Assembly: GCA_029573925.1 (NCBI GenBank) | Contig: JAKQBV010000137.1 | Coordinates: 1 to 6,993 of the forward strand | Origin: a bacterium | GTDB lineage: Bacteria; UBP15; UBA6099 | DNA: 6,993 nt | Direction of reading: 5' to 3' | Part shown: positions 1 to 6,845 of the stretch, in pieces | Position numbering within the stretch: the stretch's first letter is position 1 | Layout of the letters: each line of letters opens with the position of its first letter | The notes under the pieces: generated by a model | The model's input: only the letters and a program-made list of their open reading frames with translations | Told to the model about the DNA's origin: nothing | Database searches by the model: none | Translations under genes and position numbers: made by a program

Positions 1-288
1 CCGAGACCCAACAGCTAGTCCTGAAAGCATTCGGACACTTCGTTAACAGCGATGGGGTCTTACAAACACTTGCCTGAAAAACGGCTTCATTGCTACTCTT
101 TTGTATCATTAAATCCTGCATCGCCGAAAGTCATGTTTTACTTCTCTTTCTTGCAATTCTATTTTGGATGCTTTTTGGTGTAAACCCTTTTACAACGATT
201 CTTTTACACTTTTTCAGGGAGGACTAATGAAGGATTCGTCGATAATATATTCCTGACTAATTAGTGGAAAACGGACTGATTAATGTTA
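1..288. other. AT-rich flank downstream of priA, no convincing gene
   Basis: This stretch is visibly richer in A and T than the three genes to its right and carries many short T runs. No frame is open across it. The longest open pieces run off the left edge: a plus-strand frame open from base 3 to a TGA at 75-77, and a minus-strand frame open from about 130 to base 1 with ATG codons at 121 and 109. The second of these ATGs has an AGGA a few bases upstream. Neither resembles a family I know, and both are short enough to arise by chance. No tRNA or rRNA is recognisable, and no strong hairpin followed by a T run marks the end of the priA transcript. A repeat cluster lies at 178-209. Confidence 0.6.
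178..209. repeat. TTTTACA direct and inverted repeat cluster
   Basis: The heptamer TTTTACA occurs at 188-194 and again at 202-208, 14 bases apart start to start. GTGTAAA at 178-184 is the exact reverse complement of TTTACAC at 203-209, and its TGTAAA core also pairs with TTTACA at 189-194. Three half-sites within 32 bases could form an operator-like element or a weak stem with a 4-base loop. The stem is AT-rich with only 6 pairs, so it is a poor terminator. The DNA is AT-rich and chance is a real alternative. Confidence 0.35.
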
Positions 289-2646
289 TCACATCATATT
301 CTGAGGATTAACATCTACGGATACGCATTTGCGGGATGTGGATGGAAGAGCTTCCATAGCTTCGCGCGCGACAGCAAGAACGACTTTGATTGACGCTCCC
401 CTGAGTAGAACAAGATATCTGAATCTATTGTGCATCTTAAAGAACGGGGCTTCCGCCGGGCCGAGCAATCCGATGTATTCATTTTTTTCCGCGTTTTCAG
501 CTGCTTTTTCGAGCGCGGCCAGCATTTCGTTGGCAACCGACGCGGATTCTCTTTCATCTTCGGAAGAAATGATAAAGTTAGCCATCTGTGTGAAAGGAGG
601 ATAGAGAGCTTCGCGGCGTATCTTTAGTTCAAAGTCGTAGAAATCATCAGGGTCGCCGCCGGCAGCGGCGCGGATGGCGGGATGGTCGGGATTGAGGGTC
701 TGAATTATCACGCGACCGGGTATGTCTCGTCTGCCCGCGCGGCCCGCGACCTGAGTTAGAAGCTGGAAAGTTCTTTCTCCCGCCCTGAAATCAGGCATGT
801 TGATTATGCTGTCCGCCGAGATTACGCCGACTAGAGTGACACCGGGGAAATCCAATCCTTTCGCAATCATTTGAGTGCCGATGAGGATGTCTATTTCCCG
901 CTCCTCGAAAGCATTTATTATGCGACGGTACTCGCCGCGCCGGGTCACGGTGTCTCTGTCCATGCGCTCTATGCGGGCGTCTTTAAACTTCCTCTTAAGC
1001 TGATTCATAACCCTTTCTGTTCCGAACCCGTAGTAGCGTAGAGCCGACCCGCCGGCGCCGCAGTTCGGACACCGCTCCGGTTTCGTCTCGCTGTGGCCGC
1101 AGATATGGCATTTCAGCAGAGCCTCCATCCTGTGGTACTTCATGTTCACCGAACAGAGGGGGCACTTAATAGTCTCGCCGCAACTGAAACACTGGATATA
1201 TTGAGCGTATCCCCGGTGGTTGAGAAAAATCATGGACTGCTCGTTTTTCTCGAAGGTTTCCGCCACCGAGTTGATGAGAGCCGGGCTGAAAAGAGAGGTG
1301 ACGCGCGAGGGCTGAACCCTGCGCATGTCGATGATGGCAATGTCGGGCATCTCGCTGGCTCCGATGCGGCTTGGCAAAGTGAGCCTTTTGATTTTTCCGC
1401 TCCTGACCATGTGGATGGTTTCAAGCGAAGGAGTAGCCCCGCCGAGCACGACCGGGCAACCGACGAGTTTGGCGCGCTGTACGGCCGCGTCCCTTGCGTG
1501 GTACATGGGTCTGTGTTCCTGTTTATATGAAGCTTCGTGTTCTTCGTCCACCACGATAAGCCCGATGTTTTCGAGCGGGGCAAACACTGCGGACCTTGCC
1601 CCTATAACGATGTCCACTTCCCCGGAAACGATGCGGTTCCATTCGAAAAGACGCTCCGACATCGAGAGCGAGCTGTGCCAGATGGCGACGCGCCCGGCAA
1701 ACCGTTTCATGAACCGCACTATTATCTGCGTCGCAAGCGCAATTTCAGGGACAAGTATGAGAGCCTTCTTTCCATTGTTTATGCAGCACCTCGCGGCCTG
1801 CATATAAATTTCCGTTTTTCCGCTTCCTGTGACGCCCTGAAGCATAAAAACCTGATGCTTCTGGGGAATGATAGCCGAGCAGACTGAGCCGAACGCTTCT
1901 CTCTGATCTGGATTCAGAGTGTGGTCATTTTCTGACGGCGCTGTTTCGTCCTCACCCGAAGGCGACATGTCCTTCGGCATCCAGCCGACGAAAACAAGGC
2001 CCTTTTTCTCAAGCTCCTTGACGGTCTGCATAGTGGCGTCGGCGATGCGGACGAGAGTGCGGGCGGGAAGGCTTCCTCCCTCTCGCAGCAGGGTCTTCAT
2101 GACTCGGCGTTGCGCGGGGGCGCGTTCCAGTCCGGCGAAGTCGTCGGCGTCAGCCATCGTGAACGCGCCCTTCATGACGGTCACGTTCTTTTCAAGCGAG
2201 GTGCGCCTCTGCAACGCTTGGAACGCCGTGCGGTCTATCCCCTTCCCGCTCATCTTCCGATGGAACGGAAAGGCTGTCTCAAGAACCGCGTTCAGCGGGC
2301 AAAGGTACATCCGGGACATCCAGAGGCACAAGGAAAGAAGGTCGGACGGCATCGACCTGAAGTCGTCCACGACGCTCTCGACGAATTTCAATTGCCTGTC
2401 CGGTTTTATGTCGGTGATGCGCGCGACGACGCCGAAAATACGGCGTTTGCCGAACGGGACGACCACCATCGACCCGGCAGTGATTGCCTCCGACAGACGC
2501 TCCGGCACTGCATAGTCGAAAGACTTGTCCACAGGGACAAGCAGCGGGGACACCGTGACATATCTCTGCCGGGCAACCATCAGTCTAAAAACGCGGAATG
2601 AGGATTTCCGCTCTTGCTCGAAGCGCCGATATTCATCTTGAAACAA
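289..2646 (-). CDS. priA: Primosomal protein N', replication-restart helicase PriA
   Basis: PriA recognises stalled or repaired replication forks in the cytoplasm, unwinds 3'-5' with ATP, and starts primosome assembly and DnaB loading. Residue numbers are from the TTG start. The 3'-fork-binding domain starts near residue 29 and includes SFDYAVP (42-48). The helicase core shows Walker A GVTGSGKTEIY (271-281), LVPEIALATQ (298-307), GARSAVFAP (349-357), Walker B DEEH (367-370) and GGATPSLET (402-410). Eight cysteines form two zinc sites: 486/489, 495/498, 513/516 and 526/529. Later motifs are GTQMIAKGLDFPGV (590-603) and QVAGRAGR (632-639). The end, VDVNPQNMM, is typical of the family. The start is uncertain. 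TTG at 2646 has GAAAGG six bases upstream and yields 785 aa. ATG at 2580 has no Shine-Dalgarno but begins just before the conserved domain and gives 763 aa; the E. coli protein is about 732 aa. All motifs are intact. The gene lies 63 nt after the NfeD-family gene. Confidence 0.97.
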   Translation of the reverse strand: MFQDEYRRFEQERKSSFRVFRLMVARQRYVTVSPLLVPVDKSFDYAVPERLSEAITAGSMVVVPFGKRRIFGVVARITDIKPDRQLKFVESVVDDFRSMPSDLLSLCLWMSRMYLCPLNAVLETAFPFHRKMSGKGIDRTAFQALQRRTSLEKNVTVMKGAFTMADADDFAGLERAPAQRRVMKTLLREGGSLPARTLVRIADATMQTVKELEKKGLVFVGWMPKDMSPSGEDETAPSENDHTLNPDQREAFGSVCSAIIPQKHQVFMLQGVTGSGKTEIYMQAARCCINNGKKALILVPEIALATQIIVRFMKRFAGRVAIWHSSLSMSERLFEWNRIVSGEVDIVIGARSAVFAPLENIGLIVVDEEHEASYKQEHRPMYHARDAAVQRAKLVGCPVVLGGATPSLETIHMVRSGKIKRLTLPSRIGASEMPDIAIIDMRRVQPSRVTSLFSPALINSVAETFEKNEQSMIFLNHRGYAQYIQCFSCGETIKCPLCSVNMKYHRMEALLKCHICGHSETKPERCPNCGAGGSALRYYGFGTERVMNQLKRKFKDARIERMDRDTVTRRGEYRRIINAFEEREIDILIGTQMIAKGLDFPGVTLVGVISADSIINMPDFRAGERTFQLLTQVAGRAGRRDIPGRVIIQTLNPDHPAIRAAAGGDPDDFYDFELKIRREALYPPFTQMANFIISSEDERESASVANEMLAALEKAAENAEKNEYIGLLGPAEAPFFKMHNRFRYLVLLRGASIKVVLAVAREAMEALPSTSRKCVSVDVNPQNMM
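2524..2541 (-). repeat. Perfect 7-bp hairpin inside the priA 5' coding region
   Basis: CTTGTCC (2524-2530) and GGACAAG (2535-2541) are exact inverted arms around a 4-base loop. In the mRNA the hairpin lies about 40 bases after the ATG at 2580 and about 105 bases after the TTG at 2646. It encodes the conserved LVPVDK stretch before SFDY, so codon constraint alone may explain it. A hairpin this close to a start could modulate initiation at the ATG. Confidence 0.4.
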
Positions 2647-2652
2647 CTTTAA

Positions 2653-2658
2653 CCTTTC
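2653..2658 (-). promoter_or_regulatory. Shine-Dalgarno favouring the TTG start of priA
   Basis: On the minus strand GAAAGG sits six bases before TTG at 2646, which is good spacing. The competing ATG at 2580 has no purine-rich match at a usable distance. This is the main reason for preferring the longer form. Against it, the 22 extra residues are charged, precede the conserved domain and have no counterpart in the E. coli protein. Confidence 0.5.
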
Positions 2659-2668
2659 GCGTTGTTGT

Positions 2669-2694
2669 GCCGCGCAGCGCCCGAGCGCCGCGGC
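2669..2694 (-). other. GC-rich hairpin in the gap between the NfeD-family gene and priA
   Basis: Two nested perfect arm pairs are present: 2669-2674 with 2689-2694 (6 bp), and 2677-2680 with 2685-2688 (4 bp). They enclose a 4-base loop and leave a 2-base bulge at 2675-2676. That gives about 10 pairs, almost all G-C. In the mRNA the loop reads UCGG closed by a C-G pair. No U tract follows; the next bases are ACAACAACGCG. It is therefore not an ordinary intrinsic terminator. It ends 10 bases before the priA Shine-Dalgarno, where it could stabilise the 3' end of the upstream message, mark a processing site or restrain priA translation. Confidence 0.6.
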
Positions 2695-2709
2695 TCATAA
2701 ACCTGAAAT

Positions 2710-4233
2710 CTATTCTTTGATTTTTTCTATCACAAGCTCCATTCCATCTACTTCTACAACTATAGCGCTCTCTCCTGCGAGTATCGGGTCGCCTGATTTC
2801 GATCGGGCGTTCCATATTTCGCCCCGGACGGAAAATTTCCCTTCCGGATTCATGTCGTTCAAGGTTTTTCCTTTTAAGCCGATCATGCCCCGGCGTCCGG
2901 TGGACACCTTTTTTCGGTGGGTAGCAATCACGGCCGCTATGGCCACCCCGAAGAGGAGCGCGGTCGTGCCCGCCGTTGAAAGAATCAGCCAGATGTTGAT
3001 TTGAAGCGCGGGGTCCGCGGAGTCCACTAGCATTAGAGAGCCAACGACCATCAAAGCCACACCTCCTAGAGCCAGCAACCCATGGCTGACTATGAATATT
3101 TCCAGCACGAACAGAACGAAAGCTCCGATGATGAGGGCAAGCCCTACTGTGTTTATCGGGATGACCTGAAAAGCGGTGAACGCGATGACGAGGCAGATAG
3201 CGCCAACCACGCCGGGGAAGATGGCTCCGGGATGAGTGACTTCGAATATGAGAGCGTAAACGCCTATCATGAACAATATGTAGGCTATCTGCGGGTGGCC
3301 TATCATCTGGAAGAAGAGTTCGCGGAAAGACATCGGAATTTTTTCCACCGGAGCGCCGTCCGTGCGCAGGGTGAACCTGCCGGAATCGTCGTCGAGCAGG
3401 CCGTGCGTCTTGAAAAGCTCGCGGATATCCTCATCCGTTTCGTTGAGGTCAAAAACGATGGTTTCGCCGCCGTCGATATCCTCCATGCCCCGCGCGCGCA
3501 ACTCGTCAAGGAGTTCCGGCTCTACCTCGCCGGGAGTAAACTCGACTGTCTTCTGTCCGCTTTTTGATATCGTCCAGCCGTCGATTTTTGAAAGCAAATC
3601 ATCAATGTCGTCGGCGATAATTTCAATCACGCCTTTGTCGAGGGCTTCCTGAGAAGTGACGGAAATGCTTCGCAGAACGGCGTCGCGGGCGACGTCGATG
3701 TTTCTGCCGCGCCGCTCGGCGTACTGTTCCATGAGTTTGACCGCATAATTGGCGGCCTTTTCCTTCATTGTTTTGTCCATCTGCTGTCCGCCCATAGCAA
3801 CCGGATGAGCGGAGCCTGCGCTAGTGTTCGGGGCCATCGCCGCCACGTCCGACGCCATCAGCAGGAAAAAACCAGCCGAGGTCGCGGTGGCTCCAGACGG
3901 ATAAACATAGACCACGACCGGGACTTTCGAGTTTATCATCGCAGTTGCGATGTCCTTCATCGAGTCCATCATGCCGCCGGGGGTGTCTATGGTGATAAGC
4001 ACGGCGGCTGCATTTGTTTTTTCGCCGTGTTTGACGCCGCGAGCGACGTAATTCTTCGTCGCGTGGCCGATTACTCCCTTGACTTCAAGCAAGACAACCG
4101 GGCCTTCGGCGGCTTCCGGGGCTTTCTCGGTGGAAAACGCTAGCGAGGTTAGCAGGAGAGCCGCCAGCAGAACCGTCCGCGCGACGATTCTTTTTTTCCA
4201 TGAACTTTTGGAGACAATAGCGTTTGTTTTCAT
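2710..4233 (-). CDS. nfeD: NfeD-family membrane-bound ClpP-class serine protease, long form
   Basis: Long NfeD proteins join a ClpP-like serine protease to a membrane region and an OB-fold tail; archaeal relatives cleave membrane stomatin-like proteins. Visible here are a signal or anchor segment (about 18-34) and the protease domain (45-217). The domain has DTPGG (83-87), a probable nucleophile Ser119 in GATATSAG and a probable base Lys159 in EKAANY; these match the Ser/Lys dyad described for the Pyrococcus 1510-N protease. About five hydrophobic segments follow, near 316-332, 337-355, 362-383, 385-403 and 412-436. A soluble tail (444-507) matches the NfeD OB domain. At 507 aa it is longer than many relatives because of an acidic stretch at about 232-296. 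Its ATG overlaps the stop of the M48 gene, and no separate Shine-Dalgarno is seen, which suggests translational coupling. The usual stomatin/SPFH partner is not in this window. Family is certain; substrate is unknown. Confidence 0.93.
   Translation of the reverse strand: MKTNAIVSKSSWKKRIVARTVLLAALLLTSLAFSTEKAPEAAEGPVVLLEVKGVIGHATKNYVARGVKHGEKTNAAAVLITIDTPGGMMDSMKDIATAMINSKVPVVVYVYPSGATATSAGFFLLMASDVAAMAPNTSAGSAHPVAMGGQQMDKTMKEKAANYAVKLMEQYAERRGRNIDVARDAVLRSISVTSQEALDKGVIEIIADDIDDLLSKIDGWTISKSGQKTVEFTPGEVEPELLDELRARGMEDIDGGETIVFDLNETDEDIRELFKTHGLLDDDSGRFTLRTDGAPVEKIPMSFRELFFQMIGHPQIAYILFMIGVYALIFEVTHPGAIFPGVVGAICLVIAFTAFQVIPINTVGLALIIGAFVLFVLEIFIVSHGLLALGGVALMVVGSLMLVDSADPALQINIWLILSTAGTTALLFGVAIAAVIATHRKKVSTGRRGMIGLKGKTLNDMNPEGKFSVRGEIWNARSKSGDPILAGESAIVVEVDGMELVIEKIKE
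4230..4233 (-). promoter_or_regulatory. ATGA stop-start overlap between the two protease genes
   Basis: On the minus strand the four bases ATGA contain both the TGA ending the M48 gene and the ATG starting the NfeD-family gene. The upstream GGCGGCGGCTATAAAACA has no Shine-Dalgarno, so the second protein is probably made by ribosomes that have just finished the first. This points to co-expression in a fairly fixed ratio. Confidence 0.85.
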
Positions 4234-6845
4234 TGTTTTATAGCCGCCGCCATTCCGGTCAGAGATTCGTTTGAGGGATCAAGTTCGAGGGCCGACTCGA
4301 ACATGGCTAGAGCGTCAGCCAACCTGCCTTCGCGATAATACACAAGGCCGAGGTTGACAATCGTCTCCGGCCGCGAGTCCCCCAGACTCAGAGCCTTTTT
4401 AAAGTTCTCGCTTGCGCGAGGCAGGTCGCCTTTCATTGCGAAAGCGCGCCCCATTGCGCTGAAAGATTCGGGTCTATCAGAAGCCACCGTAGAGGCGGCT
4501 ACGTATTCGTTCAACGCGTCGTCATATCTTTCCAAGTCGGCGAACGCGTTGCCGAGGGCGAGCCTCAACTCGAAAACGTCCGACCGCTTGTTGAGCGCCC
4601 GCTTGAGTTCGACAACGGCGGAATCCGAGTCGTCGCGCATTTTGTGCGCCGCCGCCAGCAGAGCGTGGGAGGCCATAGTGGCGGGCAGTTTTTTGCCGCG
4701 CTCGCTTATCGCCTCCGCTGCTTTGTCCGGTTCTCCCGCTTCAAGCGAAGCTGCCGCGATCTCAAGCGCTTCGTCTCTGCTCTCTTGATTCAGGAAAGAA
4801 CGCGGAGAAGGGTCGGGTTCGGGACTTATATGCGCCGAGGGGAACCTTCCCGTTGCCGCTTTTATATCGTCCTCAAGGAGTTTCAGCAGAAGAGCGTTTC
4901 CGCTCGCTTTCGTTTCATCTGAAAAAAAATCGTCTTCGTGAAGGCCCTTGACGGGATTGAATCCGTAAGCGAACTCCACAGGGTCTTGGGACGCTGAAGC
5001 CGCCATATTGTGAATCAGAACGGCGTCCGCCGCTCCGAACCCTTTGCCAAGCAGCGAGCGCATCGTTTCGGTTTTCATTCCGAACTTGCGCTCAACCTGC
5101 CTCAACATCAATCCCTTTTCCGTTTCCGACATGAGAGCGGCGTTGAGATTCGCGCTAGCGCGTCTCATTCCGGCCACGCTCCTGTCAATTGACTCGCTTA
5201 TCTTTTCTGTGGAGGAAAACGATTTATCCAAAGAGTCCAACTGGTCGACTGTGCGATTGAAAAGAATCGAGCCGGTGAAGTTGTCAATCGGCTCCTCAGA
5301 AGCGAACAGCGAGAAATCAAGCTCCCGCATCGTTGCGCTCGTCGTTTCGTATCCTTTTTGCGCGATTTCAGCGGTTTCGACCACTCGCGATAAAAGGAAA
5401 TCCGAGTCCGAGGCCATGCGAAGAATGGCGCGTTCCAGTTCGCGAGCCGCCTGAGCCGCGTTTGCGCCGGATTCCTCCGCGCGGGACAGTTTGTAAGCGG
5501 CGATTCTGGCGTTCACTTTCATTTCGTCGGCGGCTTCGAGGAGCCTTCTGCCGGTCTGCTTGTAATAATCAATAGCAGCGAGATATCCGCCGAAAAAAAT
5601 CGAAGCCTGTTCGAGAATTGCGGACCTGCCCCGGTCGTTGCTTCTGACTTTATCCGCGGTGGTTCTAAAAGAGGAAAGGTCTCTGTAGAACGCCTCTTGC
5701 ATGTCATCGAGCCTAGAGGCCAGCGCTTTGAAATTATTGGCCGCCGGGCCTGCTGCTTTGTCGAGTTCATCGGCGGCGCTCGTCAGGGCCGAGGCGAGAG
5801 ACTCTCTTTTGTCCTCAGGCAAAGACGCGAAACCGGGAGCGCGCCGCTCCTCTGCGGCCGCGCCGCGAAGTTCTTCGATGCGTTCAAGCCCATGCGACGC
5901 TGCGGCGTCTTCGGGGTCGTTCGCCAAAATGTCCTGATAGCGCCTCTCCGCTTCGTCGAACTCTCCGAGTTCCGTCAGGGCGGAGGCAAGCCCGTTGAGA
6001 GCGCGCGCGTCCGATGGAGCCAGAGACAGCGCGGCCCTGAACTCTCCGGCTGCCTCGCGATAGTAATGCCGCGACGCGTGTCCCATAGCGCGATAAATCC
6101 TCTCTTCCGGCGTTTCGGCGAGCGCCGGGTTTGCCAAGAGACTGTTGATGCGCCCTGTCGTTTTGGGATGGGACGAAAGCGCCACTTCCAGTTTCGACAG
6201 ATTTCCAGACGGATTTTCTTTTTCGAGTTTGCGGAACATGGTCGCGAGCGAGCGAGCGTCGTACCCTGCGTCGCGAGAGTATGCCGCGCCGAGTTTGTCG
6301 GCCTCATATTCGTCTTCGCGGCTATAATGAAGCTGGGCTAGAGACAGGGCATACTCCGCGATTCTGGTCGTCCTGTCGTTTGTATTCGATGCGAGAATGC
6401 CCATTCCGACAAGGATGAAAGGCAGTTTTTTTATCCTTTTTGCGCCGTGTTTTGCGGATATATGAGCGACCTCATGTCCGATCACTCCCGCGATTTCGTC
6501 TTCGGTTTCCGCTTCTTCCAACATGCCTCTTGTAATGAAAACGAAGCCTCCGGGGGCGGCGAACGCGTTCACCTCGTCGGTGTCGACGATGAAGAATTCA
6601 TAGTTGATGTCGGTCCTGTGGCCGACGCTCGCTATAGAGCGCCCCATCCTATTGACATAGTCCGAGAGCGGCGCGTCCTCTATGTAGCCGTAATATTGCC
6701 CTATCTGCTGAACAGTCGCGTTGCCGTAATGCTTTTCGGTCTTCCATTGGATTTTGTCGAGCAGAGACGCGCGCGCCGCCGTAGCCGACATAATGAGAGC
6801 CGCTAACAACGCCACCGCGATTATTTTAATTTTTGCAATATACAT
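4230..6845 (-). CDS. Exported M48 (BepA-like) zinc metalloprotease with two TPR blocks
   Basis: Residues 1-26 form a Sec signal peptide with an ARA cleavage motif and no lipobox cysteine, so the product should be soluble in the periplasm. The M48 domain (about 35-240) contains HEVAH (124-128; zinc ligands His124 and His128, catalytic Glu125). Its EYEAD (179-183) supplies the third ligand Glu179 and Asp183. SSHPKTTGRI (224-233) matches the conserved His-Pro segment of BepA. Two TPR-like units follow (about 247-325). Residues 330-680 are mostly helical and polar with no family I recognise. About five TPR units close the protein (about 686-865), including GRLADALAMFESALELDPSN. BepA-type proteins of E. 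coli, near 490 aa, assist or degrade stalled outer-membrane proteins; at 871 aa this one is far larger. By inference it has a role in envelope quality control. The start is supported by the signal peptide, but no Shine-Dalgarno precedes the ATG. The gene overlaps the NfeD-family gene by 4 bases. Confidence 0.92.
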   Translation of the reverse strand: MYIAKIKIIAVALLAALIMSATAARASLLDKIQWKTEKHYGNATVQQIGQYYGYIEDAPLSDYVNRMGRSIASVGHRTDINYEFFIVDTDEVNAFAAPGGFVFITRGMLEEAETEDEIAGVIGHEVAHISAKHGAKRIKKLPFILVGMGILASNTNDRTTRIAEYALSLAQLHYSREDEYEADKLGAAYSRDAGYDARSLATMFRKLEKENPSGNLSKLEVALSSHPKTTGRINSLLANPALAETPEERIYRAMGHASRHYYREAAGEFRAALSLAPSDARALNGLASALTELGEFDEAERRYQDILANDPEDAAASHGLERIEELRGAAAEERRAPGFASLPEDKRESLASALTSAADELDKAAGPAANNFKALASRLDDMQEAFYRDLSSFRTTADKVRSNDRGRSAILEQASIFFGGYLAAIDYYKQTGRRLLEAADEMKVNARIAAYKLSRAEESGANAAQAARELERAILRMASDSDFLLSRVVETAEIAQKGYETTSATMRELDFSLFASEEPIDNFTGSILFNRTVDQLDSLDKSFSSTEKISESIDRSVAGMRRASANLNAALMSETEKGLMLRQVERKFGMKTETMRSLLGKGFGAADAVLIHNMAASASQDPVEFAYGFNPVKGLHEDDFFSDETKASGNALLLKLLEDDIKAATGRFPSAHISPEPDPSPRSFLNQESRDEALEIAAASLEAGEPDKAAEAISERGKKLPATMASHALLAAAHKMRDDSDSAVVELKRALNKRSDVFELRLALGNAFADLERYDDALNEYVAASTVASDRPESFSAMGRAFAMKGDLPRASENFKKALSLGDSRPETIVNLGLVYYREGRLADALAMFESALELDPSNESLTGMAAAIKQ

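Noticed and set aside
3..77. Plus-strand frame reading off the left edge (ends in VNSDGVLQTLA)
   Set aside because: Only about 24 codons are visible and no family is recognised. An open frame of this length is common by chance, so it is noted under the flank but not called a gene.
179..194. TGTAAA/TTTACA stem as a terminator for priA
   Set aside because: Only six mostly A-T pairs, and on the priA transcript it is followed by CCAAAAAGC instead of a U tract.
256..265. Ten-base palindrome ACTAATTAGT near the priA stop
   Set aside because: A fully AT-rich palindrome without a loop in AT-rich DNA is likely by chance; no second matching site of the same quality is nearby, only an imperfect copy at 274-284.
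1093..1530. Plus-strand open frame of 145 codons inside priA
   Set aside because: It lies wholly within the conserved helicase and zinc-binding part of priA, shows no recognisable domain, and is the kind of open frame GC-rich codon use creates on the opposite strand.
1919..2515. Plus-strand open frame of 198 codons opposite the priA N-terminal region
   Set aside because: The minus strand here encodes well-recognised PriA sequence; the opposite frame is Ser/Arg-rich with no family features.
4922..4929. Eight-base homopolymer in the M48 gene, with seven-base runs elsewhere (near 4190, 5594 and 6426)
   Set aside because: They could allow slippage, but the frame is intact across each one and the runs encode plausible Phe-Phe or Lys-Lys pairs.
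6244..6258. GCGA tetranucleotide repeat, just under four copies, in the M48 gene
   Set aside because: Too few copies for a convincing phase-variation tract; it simply encodes Ala-Arg-Ser-Leu in frame.
5697..6341. Plus-strand open frame of 214 codons opposite the M48 gene
   Set aside because: It covers the M48 and TPR coding region in antisense, its composition (rich in Arg, Phe and Cys) is typical of a shadow frame, and no domain is visible.
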